Part shown: one piece after another, positions 17,901 through 26,328 of the stretch
Layout of the letters: every line of letters begins with the position of its first letter
How positions within the stretch are numbered: the stretch's first letter is position 1
Source: Chryseosolibacter histidinae
Lineage (GTDB): Bacteria; Bacteroidota; Bacteroidia; Cytophagales; Cyclobacteriaceae
DNA length: 64,000 nucleotides
Reading direction: 5' to 3'
NCBI RefSeq assembly: GCF_018598225.1
Contig: NZ_JAHESF010000003.1
Coordinates: 62,001 to 126,000 of the forward strand
Notes under the pieces: model-generated
What the model was told of the DNA's origin: nothing
The model's database searches: none
The model's input: only the letters and a program-made list of their open reading frames with translations
Translations under genes and position numbers: made by a program

Positions 17901-20822
17901 AACCCGTGATGAGCCTGGGTTAAAATCCGGGAACCTGCTGAATGTATTGAGACGCACACGCTGATGATCTTTCCAATATTTTTCTATTGTTTGTTTCGTG
18001 AACACTTCGTCCGTAAAAGGACGTGGTGCTGATCCATACCATCCAAAGCGTTCGTTCTTCAACAGGTTACGAACATTGTGCTCACGCAGCTTGAGTATAT
18101 TTTCTTTGAACTCGTATTTGTTGAATGGCTCGTAATCGAACGTTAAATGGAATCCATCTTTTTGGAAATAGGTGGCCTTACCAGGATAGAACGGACCCAC
18201 CAACCGGTCATTGCCATAATAATTTTCCGATTCTCCAAACACATGGTATCGGTCTCCCTGTACAATATAGGCCTGAGGATGGCGCCGCATAAGAACAAAA
18301 TGCCGGCCCAGCTTATTGAGCTCGTCATCTGTAAACTGGTACGGCATTTCAACGGAAGTCCAGTGTTTCGGAAGCTTATAACGGTTAACAGAGAAGATCA
18401 GTTTTTCGGCAGAATCGATCTTCACTTTATTACACGTCAGCAGGGCATTTCTCAGTCTTAACTGGATCTTATGAACACCTGGCTTAACGGCAAATGAATA
18501 CGGCTCCGTCGTGCCCACTTCTTTATAATACACGGGCTGCCCATCCACATAGATCAGGGCCACCGGTTCAATTCCATAGCCAATGACGAACGGTGCAAAC
18601 TGCGTGATCGGTGATTTCGAGCGGTCTTCAAAATATCCGGAATCCGGAAACATAAATTTGTAGAAGGTGATGCTATCCAGTCCCAACGTTTTTCTCCAAT
18701 AAGAATACTCGAGCCCTTTAAGAATATCCGTCTCGCTCCGCTTTGTATTGAACTCATTAAAGATCATCCGGCTCCTGGGGTGTTTGGACAGATCAGGCAC
18801 AGCAGCAACCTGCGGTGAAGCAAACTTTTTTGTGACCGCATAGGCCGTCAGGTCAACCTCTTCAACGGGCTGGCCAAACGCATCGTTCACGGACACTGTA
18901 AATGCTGTGTTCTCGCCCGGGTAAACGATCGGTGCGTGATCGATCCTGATGTCCAGGTTTCTTTTGTCGAATGGGATCTGGAATTCCCTGGTTTGCCCCT
19001 GACCGGCCCAGACGTATTGAATGCTTAAGTTGTAAGAGTCATTGACGTTAGATCTTCTTCTGATCGCAAGCTGATTGCCTTGCCCCTCAGCCATTAATTT
19101 CCGGTTACGGAACAAAAAGTAACGAAACGTTATTTTTCTCGGGTTCTCCGTCGCAATAAAAAGTGAGTCTTTCGTTCTGGTTGCCAGCACCTGCAATTGA
19201 TCCGGCTCATCGCTCACAACAATCGATCTGCGCTTCTTCTTGTAGTCCACCCAATAAGAGTCAACAAAATTGTCGATCCTCTCCTTGTAGGGCAAGGTTA
19301 TAATTTTTGTGAGCAGCCTGTCGCCCTGATGCGCGTCTAACTTGATACCCGGGAAATTTTTACCAGCGATCGTAGAACTGACCAACAGCGTATCATTTTT
19401 TAAAGCCATGGCGATCGGCAGCTGTTCCTGATCGAATGAAAGCTTCTCTTCTTTAACAACCCGTTCATTTTCACTGTTGAGAAACGAAACCACGGCAGTA
19501 TACTCCATCTCCACGTTGGGCATGACCGAATCGGGAATGGCTACTGTGGTCTCCCCAATGGTCTCCAGCCTGGTTTGATAAAACCAGAGCGTGTCTTTGA
19601 CGAACACATTTTTCGGATAGTACTTTTCAACAACCGATGGCTTTAACAGGATCTCGGCACGCACATCAAATAAAGGCATCTCGTTCGAGTCCGTACCTTT
19701 TAAATACAAGGCAGCGGGGCGCCCGTCTTTATTGTTCTCGCTCCTTACCGCGTAAACGTTGTTCTTTAATTCATAATCTTCGAAGCGAAAACTATTTGAG
19801 AGGAGCTTGTGACCTTTCCTGTTACTGAGCGCAACAGTATAGTTGTTATCGAGCTGAAGCTTCAGGGTATCCACAAGTTTAAACTCAAACTTGTAAGCGC
19901 CATCGTGAAAGGGCTCGATGGTTCCGAGCTTTCTGTCACGCTGCGAACGATATTGCTGTAAGCTGATGGTAACCGTTTTCCGAAATGGTTTCCCTTTGAG
20001 GCTGGTGATGAACGCCTTCAGTTTCACCGTGTCGCCGGGTTTATACGCAGGCTTGTTGAACACAACAAATCCCTTGTAGGGTTTCGGTCTCAGGGAACGT
20101 GTTGCTTTATAAATGATCGGTGGCAGGTAGGGCCTCCCTCCGTTAACGATGTTCTGAACATTGTTTTTGATGTAGAACACAGGTGATATAATATCCTTCA
20201 CCGGAAAGGAGTGAATGATCTTGCGGCCCGTTCTCCCGAAGAAGCCGTTGTTGTGCTGCCTTTCGATCTCGAAATAGGAAGTGTGTCCCTGATAATGAGC
20301 GGTAACAAGTCCGCGTTTATTCGACTTTTTTAAACGATAACCTTGCGTCCGCGAATGGAAGGGCACGTTTCTGCGTTTGACGGCCACAGTAGCATCGGAG
20401 ATCTCCTTCCCCGTTGAGTCATAAAAGATCATCATCAGGTCGCGATGATTATTCAACAGCTTTAAGTCAAGATTATTCTCCGACCGAAGCGTTCCGCTAA
20501 AATTTCCGTCTTTGGCGCTTACAAAAAGATAATGGCCGGTGGGAAGTTTTTTCCTGTAAACAGAATCCGTGGGGTAAAAATCATATAAGGTATTGAGATA
20601 GGAATTCTCAAGGTTCCACATGTCTTTGTAAAGCCGTTGCGCCTGCTCATTGCTGATCTTGTATATAAAAGTATAGTAACTGCTTGTACGGCTATCGGCG
20701 AGGTTCTGGGCGCGAACATGATTCAATTGAAATATCGAAATGAAGAGTAGGGCGGAAAGGTACAGGCGCGGCATAGGTAAAAGGTTCAATATAATAAAGA
20801 TGCACAAGACCCGTCTTTCCAT
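14973..20822 (-). CDS. Alpha-2-macroglobulin-like protein with inserted TonB-plug segment
   Basis: This giant secreted protein (1949 residues) carries, in order: a signal peptide; an MG2-type region with YKPGDTVKLKAFI at about 257-270; several further macroglobulin-like strands; a carboxypeptidase-regulatory domain (VSGRITDDTGEGIPGVNV, about 1105-1175); a TonB-receptor plug segment (VVVVGYGIERSR to DGRIVRLSDVNRNLVTAIDVIKGSDAVALYGAQAASGVIL, about 1185-1290); the A2M domain (FRATFPDDITGWNAYVLGMAT, from about 1335); and a thioester domain with CNEQ near 1527, which fits the C-x-E-Q motif. It ends in receptor-binding-like strands. No outer-membrane barrel follows the plug. Macroglobulins trap proteases or act in envelope defence. 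Translation may start instead at ATG 20774, which gives a cleaner signal peptide; the longer start has an AAGGG before it. Confidence 0.88.
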   Translation of the reverse strand: MERRVLCIFIILNLLPMPRLYLSALLFISIFQLNHVRAQNLADSRTSSYYTFIYKISNEQAQRLYKDMWNLENSYLNTLYDFYPTDSVYRKKLPTGHYLFVSAKDGNFSGTLRSENNLDLKLLNNHRDLMMIFYDSTGKEISDATVAVKRRNVPFHSRTQGYRLKKSNKRGLVTAHYQGHTSYFEIERQHNNGFFGRTGRKIIHSFPVKDIISPVFYIKNNVQNIVNGGRPYLPPIIYKATRSLRPKPYKGFVVFNKPAYKPGDTVKLKAFITSLKGKPFRKTVTISLQQYRSQRDRKLGTIEPFHDGAYKFEFKLVDTLKLQLDNNYTVALSNRKGHKLLSNSFRFEDYELKNNVYAVRSENNKDGRPAALYLKGTDSNEMPLFDVRAEILLKPSVVEKYYPKNVFVKDTLWFYQTRLETIGETTVAIPDSVMPNVEMEYTAVVSFLNSENERVVKEEKLSFDQEQLPIAMALKNDTLLVSSTIAGKNFPGIKLDAHQGDRLLTKIITLPYKERIDNFVDSYWVDYKKKRRSIVVSDEPDQLQVLATRTKDSLFIATENPRKITFRYFLFRNRKLMAEGQGNQLAIRRRSNVNDSYNLSIQYVWAGQGQTREFQIPFDKRNLDIRIDHAPIVYPGENTAFTVSVNDAFGQPVEEVDLTAYAVTKKFASPQVAAVPDLSKHPRSRMIFNEFNTKRSETDILKGLEYSYWRKTLGLDSITFYKFMFPDSGYFEDRSKSPITQFAPFVIGYGIEPVALIYVDGQPVYYKEVGTTEPYSFAVKPGVHKIQLRLRNALLTCNKVKIDSAEKLIFSVNRYKLPKHWTSVEMPYQFTDDELNKLGRHFVLMRRHPQAYIVQGDRYHVFGESENYYGNDRLVGPFYPGKATYFQKDGFHLTFDYEPFNKYEFKENILKLREHNVRNLLKNERFGWYGSAPRPFTDEVFTKQTIEKYWKDHQRVRLNTFSRFPDFNPGSSRVGKLTLDPFGEGMDEVLTRATFIVNIDRPDEYYVLPQVAKFEQFNEGRYQAVVLLYDDTYVKADSIVVKPFGTNYYDLSKYKVHEPDSFSTHVLQLIEKWSKPENYLIRERAMELHRLRSLYSREFSVSDAFTHTVSGRITDDTGEGIPGVNVVVKGTAVGTATDMAGYYSLRCPPDAELVFSFIGYNTEEQSVNNSAVVNVKLNEDVKHLSEVVVVGYGIERSRKQLSVSYALAGQVAGMFISGNRPGAADSVSIQIRGLTSVNGNQEPLVILDGRIVRLSDVNRNLVTAIDVIKGSDAVALYGAQAASGVILMSTKAGATKAYLKEVSRNVTPVPVLEEVPGNALRKNFRDYAFWQPDLRTDENGKAVFRATFPDDITGWNAYVLGMATKRRTGQTSSSIQSYKPLVAQIVQPHFLIEGDHATALGKITNYGQEKVQLNRSIKINDRLVNEDAIEVQNSRIDSIALHASGRDSMSVEYAVAFKNYKDGELRKIPVLRKGTLEANGQFFALEADTTFTLNFPNIRESVKLYAQADLLEVLADEITYLKQYAYECNEQLASRLKGLLLEKSISEFRKAKFSGDREIMKVIKKLIARQNADGSWAWWKDGPGEIWITLHAAKTLLQAEKAGYNKTVDKDLLIDFLEKQLPSLPVSTKLAVMNFLAEQGQLLTVADLIDSIKASAKSTLHEKLLAERLSQTTGNKVDWKWLNAMRSQTIKGNYYWGEDKLRVYDNSVLNTLLVYQMATKDNLKGKDVGKIKNYFLEQRREHWRNTYESALILENLLPEVMKNGQQNEKPRLQLGGSVTQNITAFPFEASAGSGALTVTKTGSAPVYFTAYTETWNATPKQADKDFTIRTSFDKQDSTLTGGKPVNLNIDVEVKNDAEYVMIEVPIPAGCSYQSKPQNRMNGEVHREYYNHKTNIYCQYLKKGKYNYSIELLPRYSGKYSLNPAVVECMYFPTLYGREGMKVVNVKKPE

Positions 20823-21104
20823 AAGAACCCTTACGTCAAAATTAAGTGAATTTATCAGCTGCGTTCAGTGTCCTCGCGGCCTCTAAAGCGAAGGATGGTT
20901 TATGTTAAACACATGCAATTCCTGAGCGACAGCCCTCCTGGCTCCTTACTCCTGGCTTCTGACTTCTATTTTCTAATTTCTTAAACCAGTTTAAGCGTTT
21001 GCATAACCTTTCAGGTGCTTTTATCGATATAAGAAGTGAGCTTACACCTACCTGAGAAACTTCGCACTACTCGCAAGTTTTTAGAGCCATCTTTTTAAAA
21101 CGTA
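20823..21104. other. Divergent intergenic region
   Basis: About 280 bases between the macroglobulin and NADH dehydrogenase genes must hold both promoters. It includes a word-like repeat (CTCCTGGCTCCTTACTCCTGGCTTCTGACTTC style, 20932-20970), but no gene, terminator or promoter that I can name with confidence. Confidence 0.5.
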
Positions 21105-22418
21105 ATGACTATGAATACCCCGGAAGAAAACAGGAAACATGTTGTGGTAATTGGTGGTGGATTTGCCGGTTTGAATTTTATCCGTCATCTGGCTAAGAGC
21201 AAACGTTACCGGATCACGCTGGTCGATATGAACAATTACAATTACTTTACGCCGCTCCTTTACCAGGTGGCTACCAGCTTTCTTGAGCCTTCCAGCATCA
21301 GCTACCCATTCAGAAAACTGTTTACCGGAAAAGGTGTGCAATTCCGTTTAGCGTCGGTATCAAAAGTAGACACCCAACAAAACAAGTTGTTTTTAAGCGA
21401 TGGCGAGCAGCTTCAGTATGATCTTCTGGTATTTGCCGCGGGCACAGAAACAAATTTCTTCGGGAACGAAAGCATCAAACAAAATGCTGTCTTTCTCAAA
21501 AGTATAGATGATGCGCTGTTCATGCGCAACGAGCTGATCCGGTTATTCGAAAAGGCCGCCATTGAAAAAGATCCCCTTGAACGTGAAAAGCTGCTCACCA
21601 TCGTTATTGCCGGAGGTGGCCCCACCGGTGTGGAGGTGGCGGGCATGTTAGGTGAGATGAAAAAATACCTGATCGGCAAAGAATATCCGGAGCTCAAAAA
21701 TTCTCCCATCAACATTCACGTGATCGAAGGCGCATCGACCGTGCTGACTGCCATGAGCAATAAAACACATCAGCGGGCTGCCGAAGCTTTGAAACAGTTA
21801 GGCGTGCAGGTAAAATTGAACACACTGGTAACAAGTTTTAAAGATGAGCAGGTGCATTTGTCAGACGGCGCCGTGATCCACGCCAAAACCCTGCTCTGGA
21901 CCGCCGGCGTTGTGGCCAGAACTTTTGACGGAATAGCAGCAACAAGTTTAGGCAAGGGCAGGAGGATGATCACCGATGCTTATAACCGTGTACAGGGTTA
22001 TGACAATGTTTTTGCCATCGGAGATATCAGCATTCAGTTCACAGATCAGGACTATCCCAATGGCCACCCGCAACTCGCGCAGCCTGCCATTCAACAGGGA
22101 AAAACGTTAGCCTTAAATCTGTTGCGGATGGCGAAAGGCCAACAGCCGAAGCCCTTCAAATATTTCGACAGGGGCGACATGGCCATCATCGGGCGCAAAT
22201 TTGCCGTAGCCGATCTCTTCAAACATAAACTTCACCTGGGTGGTCTTCTGGGGTTGGTCAGCTGGCTTTTCATTCACGTGATCTCGCTGGTCAACTACAA
22301 CAACAAGATCAAGACACTTTACAACTGGGGCGTAGCTTACATCACCTCCGACCAGGCATTGCGCATGATCTTTCAAACGGCACAACCCGGTAAAAAACAA
22401 AATTCTTCTCGCTTTTAA
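21105..22418 (+). CDS. ndh: Type II NADH dehydrogenase
   Basis: This 437-residue flavoprotein has the FAD-binding motif VVVIGGGFAGLNFIRHL at about 13-29 and the NADH-binding motif TIVIAGGGPTGVEVAGML at about 163-180, plus the family phrases YFTPLLYQVATSFLEPSSI, LLWTAGV and VFAIGDIS. The C-terminal part has an amphipathic or membrane-associated region (LLGLVSWLFIHVISLVNYNNK). These are hallmarks of NDH-2, a single-subunit enzyme on the inner membrane that passes electrons from NADH to quinone without pumping protons. The start is the ATG at 21105; a second ATG at 21111 is equally possible. It is followed by a Crp/Fnr gene that may share its mRNA. Confidence 0.9.
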   Translation: MTMNTPEENRKHVVVIGGGFAGLNFIRHLAKSKRYRITLVDMNNYNYFTPLLYQVATSFLEPSSISYPFRKLFTGKGVQFRLASVSKVDTQQNKLFLSDGEQLQYDLLVFAAGTETNFFGNESIKQNAVFLKSIDDALFMRNELIRLFEKAAIEKDPLEREKLLTIVIAGGGPTGVEVAGMLGEMKKYLIGKEYPELKNSPINIHVIEGASTVLTAMSNKTHQRAAEALKQLGVQVKLNTLVTSFKDEQVHLSDGAVIHAKTLLWTAGVVARTFDGIAATSLGKGRRMITDAYNRVQGYDNVFAIGDISIQFTDQDYPNGHPQLAQPAIQQGKTLALNLLRMAKGQQPKPFKYFDRGDMAIIGRKFAVADLFKHKLHLGGLLGLVSWLFIHVISLVNYNNKIKTLYNWGVAYITSDQALRMIFQTAQPGKKQNSSRF

Positions 22419-22462
22419 TTCGGTGTCCCTCCGTATTGAAGTTGGGAGTTTCAGGTTAAAAA

Positions 22463-22547
22463 TTTAAAGTTTGAGGTTTCAGGTTTAAAGTTGAGCCGGA
22501 GCCGAATCGGGTTTAACTTTAAACTTGAAACTTGTAACTTTAAACTA
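22463..22547. repeat. Inverted TTTAAAGTT/AACTTTAAA repeat cluster
   Basis: A left arm of TTTAAAGTTTGAGG and GGTTTAAAGTT words (about 22463-22493) faces a right arm of AACTTTAAACTTGAAACTTG words (about 22512-22547). It is non-coding, sits just before the Crp/Fnr gene, and shares its wording with the clusters at 14899 and 23150. Confidence 0.6.
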
Positions 22548-22554
22548 ACCGGGA

Positions 22555-23151
22555 ATGGAGATCAGAAAACAGCTGGCGTTACACCTCAGGCAGTATACCG
22601 AAGTACCGGAACAAGAGCTCCCGTCTGTTTTGGCTTACTTCCGCCCAATCACTGTTGCTAAAAAAGCGAACCTGCTCGAAGCAGGGCAGGTTTGCCGGCA
22701 TCACTACTTCGTTGGCAAAGGATGTCTGCGCATGTTCTTCGTCAATGAAAAAGGCAATGAGCAAACGGTGCAATTTGCCATCGAGAACTGGTGGCTCACC
22801 GATCACCTCAGCTTTTCAACACAACAGAAAACGGATTTCTTCATTCAGGCGGTAGAGCGCAGCGAGATCCTGGCCATCGAGTTCAACGCCCAGGAGCCCA
22901 TGTTCCAGGCTCATCCATGCATGGAGCGATATTTCCGCAGGATGTACGAGATTGCGTATCGTGTGTCACAGCAGGGTATGAAGGTCCGGTATAATTTATC
23001 AGGTGAAGACCTCTATCTTCATTTTATCAACGCCTTTCCCGGCTTTGCAAACCGCATTCCCCAATACCTGCTTGCTTCATATTTGGGGATCACGCCGGAG
23101 TACCTGAGCGAGATCAAGAAAAAACTCAGGATTGGCAGCCGGGAGGGGTAA
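22555..23151 (+). CDS. Crp/Fnr-family transcriptional regulator
   Basis: This 198-residue protein has a cyclic-nucleotide-binding-like beta-roll at about 20-115 (VAKKANLLEAGQVCRHHYFVGKGCLRMFFVNEKGNEQTVQF) and a C-terminal helix-turn-helix around NRIPQYLLASYLGITPEYLSEIKKKL, where the recognition helix is the part after the SYLGIT turn. Members of this Bacteroidota subgroup usually lack the residues needed to bind cAMP and are simple environmental regulators. Its ATG at 22555 lies at the end of a repeat cluster 137 bases after the NADH dehydrogenase stop, so the two may be cotranscribed. Targets are unknown. Confidence 0.85.
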   Translation: MEIRKQLALHLRQYTEVPEQELPSVLAYFRPITVAKKANLLEAGQVCRHHYFVGKGCLRMFFVNEKGNEQTVQFAIENWWLTDHLSFSTQQKTDFFIQAVERSEILAIEFNAQEPMFQAHPCMERYFRRMYEIAYRVSQQGMKVRYNLSGEDLYLHFINAFPGFANRIPQYLLASYLGITPEYLSEIKKKLRIGSREG

Positions 23152-23180
23152 AAATTTCAAGTTTAAAGTTTAAAGTTGAG
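23150..23180. repeat. Short AAACTT/AAGTTTAAAG repeat
   Basis: The sequence AATTTCAAGTTTAAAGTTTAAAGTTG between the convergent Crp/Fnr and membrane-fusion genes is the third example of the AAACTT-type intergenic wording (see 14899 and 22463). Confidence 0.55.
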
Positions 23181-23196
23181 CATCAGGCACTGATCC

Positions 23197-23889
23197 TCAT
23201 TCATACAATGCTTTTATCTCGCTAAGTTCTAAAATATCTTCCTTGTCAAATTTTTCATAAGATGATGTGATCACCTCTTCCCCGGGCGATAGCCCTGAAA
23301 GCACTTCAAAGCAATCCATGTTCTTCCTTCCGAGAACAACATTTCTTTTGATGGCGAGATCGTTTTTTACAACGTATACATAGCTGCCTCCTGTGTCTTT
23401 ATAAAATCCGCCGACTGGTAGTTGAATGGCATCACGGGCAGGTGACAAGCTGAGCCGGATCCGTAAGCTTTGATCCGGTTTCAAAGACGGAAGAACTTCC
23501 CCATCGAACCGAAGTATGGTATTGAATCTGCCTTCCGTCACCACACTATCGAGAGAGATCAACGTGAGCACATAGTCCTGGTTGTTGATAGTGGTTGAAG
23601 CTTTTAATCCCGGCACTATCCGTGAAAAATACAATTCATCGATCGGGACCTTAACGGATGCTGTGTTTGAAACAGAGTCTAATATCACTGTACCAGTGGC
23701 TGGTATAAGTTCCTGGAAATTGCCATAATGAACGGTAGCGATGCTTAATATTGGCGCTCTTCCCAGCCCACACACCGGCCGTCTGGGTGCAAAGAAAACA
23801 TTGTACACCACAAATAGCAGGATCAACGCAACGGGCAAAACAACAAGGATTCTCATAACACGTTTAGAATCTGCTATGTCCGAAATCAT
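23197..23889 (-). CDS. Short membrane-fusion (HlyD/MacA-like) protein
   Basis: This 230-residue protein has an N-terminal membrane helix (about 12-32, RILVVLPVALILLFVVYNVFF) followed by the opening strand of periplasmic adaptors (VHYGNFQELIPATGTVIL). Next come barrel strands (VPIDELYFSRIVPGLKASTTI, GRFNTILRFDG, QSLRIRLSLSP) and the closing domain (LPVGGFYKDTGGSYVYVV, VLGRKNMDCFEVLSGLSPGEEVITSSYEKF). Full-length relatives have about 400 residues; here the coiled-coil hairpin and lipoyl halves are missing, so the strands join directly. No transporter partner lies next to it. It may be a minimal adaptor or a decayed copy kept in frame; I cannot tell which. An ATG at residue 12 is also possible. 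Confidence 0.65.
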   Translation of the reverse strand: MISDIADSKRVMRILVVLPVALILLFVVYNVFFAPRRPVCGLGRAPILSIATVHYGNFQELIPATGTVILDSVSNTASVKVPIDELYFSRIVPGLKASTTINNQDYVLTLISLDSVVTEGRFNTILRFDGEVLPSLKPDQSLRIRLSLSPARDAIQLPVGGFYKDTGGSYVYVVKNDLAIKRNVVLGRKNMDCFEVLSGLSPGEEVITSSYEKFDKEDILELSEIKALYE

Positions 23890-24000
23890 GCCAAAGAAAA
23901 ACCGCGTCTACAGATGCATGAGACCGTTGCATCACTCAAAGCATGTCCGGCGCCGAACAGCGCATGTTTGATTTTGGAGAATTGGAACAAATCAAAATAG

Positions 24001-25734
24001 CTATAGATTTTGTCTCTTCAACTCCTCCACCGCATGGTTAGCCGCGCGTGCCGTCAGCGCCATGTATAAAATAGAAGGACTTTGATTGCCCGTGCTGGTC
24101 ATACACGCGCCATCGGTAACAAAAACATTTTTGCAGGCGTGAAGCTGGTTCCATTCGTTGAGCAACGAGGTCTTCGGATCGCGCCCCATGCGGCAGCCTC
24201 CCATCTCATGAATGTCCAGGCCTGGAGGTTGTTTTGAATCGAATGATTCGATGTTGCTGCAGCCGGCTTTCTCAAACATTTCAGCGCTTTGTTCCATGAA
24301 GTCGCGTGTCATCTTATCATCGTTGTCGTCATATTCTACTGACATCACCAGCTGGGGAATTCCCCAGGGATCTTTTTTGTCTTCGCTCAGGCGCACGTGG
24401 TTCTTTTCTTTGGGGATGGTCTCGCCCTGCATGTACATATAGGTTCTCCATTCACCGGGTTTAGCCATGGCAGATTTCAATTCGGCACCGCAGGCATTTT
24501 CTACGGCTTTCTGGTCACCGCGCAGGCGATATGCGCCCGTGAACGTTGTGAACCCGCCCAGGTAATCCATCTCCTGGCGGCCAAGGTTCCGGTAGTTGGC
24601 AATGATCGGTTCTGTCGGGTTGCGTCCCGAATAATAACGGTCTTCAAAACCATCCATGGCTGCACCCACATAGGCGCGATAGTTATGAAAGGCAATGTAC
24701 TTACCCAGCAGTCCGTTGTCGTTGCCAAAACCTGCCGGGAACCGCTGCGAGGTGGAGTTCAGCAGGATCAGGTTGCTGTTGAGCGCGGAAGCGTTCACAA
24801 AAATAATGCGGGCAAAATACTCCGTCACTTCATGCGAGTTTGCATCGATGATCCGCACGCCGGTAGCCTTTCCTTTCTTCTCGTCGTAGAGGATGGAATG
24901 GACCACGGCGTGTGGCCTGATGGTGAGGTTGCCGGTGCGGTCGGCCCAGGGCAGTGTGGACGAAACGGAGCTGAAATATCCTCCGAACGGGCATCCGCGC
25001 ATGCAAAGATTCCGCGCCTGGCATTTTCCCCTCCCCTGCTGCAGGTGGATGTCTTTCGGTTGTGTAAGGTGCGCCCAGCGTGCATGCACCAGGTGGCGGT
25101 CTTTATAATTTTTGCGGATGCGCTGCTGCATGGCAGATTCCACACAGTTGAACTCGAACGGCGGAAGAAATTCGCCGTCAGGCATCGCTTCAATTCCATC
25201 GCGGCTGCCGCAGACACCGATGAACTCCTCCACATATGAATACCAGGGAGCGATGTCGCTGTAGCGGATAGGCCAGTCGATGCCATACCCGAACCTGGCG
25301 GGAGCGATAAATTCATACGGACTCCAACGTTGCGTGGCCCTGCCCCATGTCAGCGATTTTCCGCCAACCTGATAACCCCTGATCCAGTCGAACGGTTTCT
25401 CCTGTACATAGGGATGGTCTTTATCTTTGATGAAGAAGTGCGCTGTATCTTCTCCGAGCCCTGCTGCCTTGGTGATGAGCGGATTCTCTTCCCGGAACTC
25501 GCGCGTGAGTCGTCCGCGGTAGGTGAAGTCCCACGGATTTTTCGTGGCCGTCGGGTAATCCTTGTTGTGCACTACATTGCGGCCACGTTCCAGCACCAGT
25601 GTCTTCAGTCCCTTTTCACACAGCTCCTTGGCAGCCCATCCCCCGCTGATCCCGGAGCCGATCACAATGGCGTCGTACATATTTTTTTGCACGCCACCAG
25701 CATTGACGTTCACAGAAGCAATTTCTTTTTCCAT
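24001..25734 (-). CDS. GMC-family oxidoreductase
   Basis: This 577-residue flavoprotein starts with a Rossmann motif (YDAIVIGSGISGGWAAKEL, about 20-38) and has the usual GMC features: a central LTWGRATQRW region, a Cys-rich stretch CQARNLCMRGCPFGGYFS at about 237-254, and a C-terminal catalytic part with HEMGGCRMG (His) and the TSTGNQSPSILYMALTARAA helix. The Cys cluster and the end motifs match the glucose/gluconate-type dehydrogenases that use a separate small subunit and cytochrome. No gluconate dehydrogenase subunit 3 gene is seen here, and no Tat signal is evident in the first residues. It would oxidise a sugar or alcohol; substrate and location are uncertain. Confidence 0.88.
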   Translation of the reverse strand: MEKEIASVNVNAGGVQKNMYDAIVIGSGISGGWAAKELCEKGLKTLVLERGRNVVHNKDYPTATKNPWDFTYRGRLTREFREENPLITKAAGLGEDTAHFFIKDKDHPYVQEKPFDWIRGYQVGGKSLTWGRATQRWSPYEFIAPARFGYGIDWPIRYSDIAPWYSYVEEFIGVCGSRDGIEAMPDGEFLPPFEFNCVESAMQQRIRKNYKDRHLVHARWAHLTQPKDIHLQQGRGKCQARNLCMRGCPFGGYFSSVSSTLPWADRTGNLTIRPHAVVHSILYDEKKGKATGVRIIDANSHEVTEYFARIIFVNASALNSNLILLNSTSQRFPAGFGNDNGLLGKYIAFHNYRAYVGAAMDGFEDRYYSGRNPTEPIIANYRNLGRQEMDYLGGFTTFTGAYRLRGDQKAVENACGAELKSAMAKPGEWRTYMYMQGETIPKEKNHVRLSEDKKDPWGIPQLVMSVEYDDNDDKMTRDFMEQSAEMFEKAGCSNIESFDSKQPPGLDIHEMGGCRMGRDPKTSLLNEWNQLHACKNVFVTDGACMTSTGNQSPSILYMALTARAANHAVEELKRQNL

Positions 25735-25749
25735 TACAGCGTGTTATTA

Positions 25750-25782
25750 CAAACGAAGACCTTTTCAATGGGTCTTTCAAAA
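25750..25782 (-). promoter_or_regulatory. Possible sigma-ABfr promoter of the GMC gene
   Basis: Read leftward, TTTTG (25782-25778) is followed after 20 bases by TTCGTTTG (25757-25750), one mismatch from the Bacteroidota -7 consensus TAnnTTTG. The spacing and the distance to the ATG at 25734 are right. Confidence 0.4.
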
Positions 25783-25912
25783 TGGCGATTCGCAGGCAAT
25801 GATGCAAGGGAATTGATACCGATGGAGGAACCAGAGCAAGGAAGCACAGTAAAAAGCAAACTTACCGGAAAAATCAGACGGCTTTACGTTGAATATTTAC
25901 GTAATTGTAACA

Positions 25913-26320
25913 ATGAACCAAATGTGCAGACTGTCAATTATCATCATCATTTTAACAGCCGGTTCTTGCGGACTAAAAGATGTTTGTAGCAATGAGGTGA
26001 TCGAAGAAACATATTCTCCAAACAAGGCGTTGAAGGCCGTAATTTTCTCAAGAGACTGTGGCGCCACCACGTCAGCATCAACGCAGTTGTCAATTCTGAA
26101 AGCAGATAAAAGCCTGGAAAACGAAAATGGCAACACCTTTATAGTAAATGATGGGCAGATCGAGATCGAGTGGCGGAGCAGCACAGAGCTCACGGTTTAC
26201 ATCGATATTCTTGCGAATACCTTTGAGCGGCAAGATCAGGTTGAAGGAGTCAGGATCACATACAAAAGCATCAGTGGCAGGCCTCTCAATGCCCAGCCTG
26301 TTCATCCTAAAAATCCATAA
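25913..26320 (+). CDS. Small lipoprotein, DUF5412-like
   Basis: This protein of about 135 residues has a lipoprotein signal (MNQMCRLSIIIIILTAGSC, Cys19). The mature part contains EETYSPNKALKAVIFSRDCGATTSASTQLSIL, a phrase (processed extracellular data with DCGATT) seen in small DUF5412-type envelope proteins, and a second strand-rich region (IEIEWRSSTELTVYID). The ATG at 25913 is preferred over a TTG at 25889. It is divergent from the GMC gene and lies 8 bases before the next gene, so it may be translated with it. Function is not known; the family label is a guess from the motif. Confidence 0.6.
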   Translation: MNQMCRLSIIIIILTAGSCGLKDVCSNEVIEETYSPNKALKAVIFSRDCGATTSASTQLSILKADKSLENENGNTFIVNDGQIEIEWRSSTELTVYIDILANTFERQDQVEGVRITYKSISGRPLNAQPVHPKNP

Positions 26321-26328
26321 TACTGGTC

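Noticed and set aside
24397-25239. 280-codon rightward frame antisense to the GMC oxidoreductase gene
   Set aside because: It lies wholly inside a well-supported gene, has no recognisable motif and arises from codon bias of the opposite strand.
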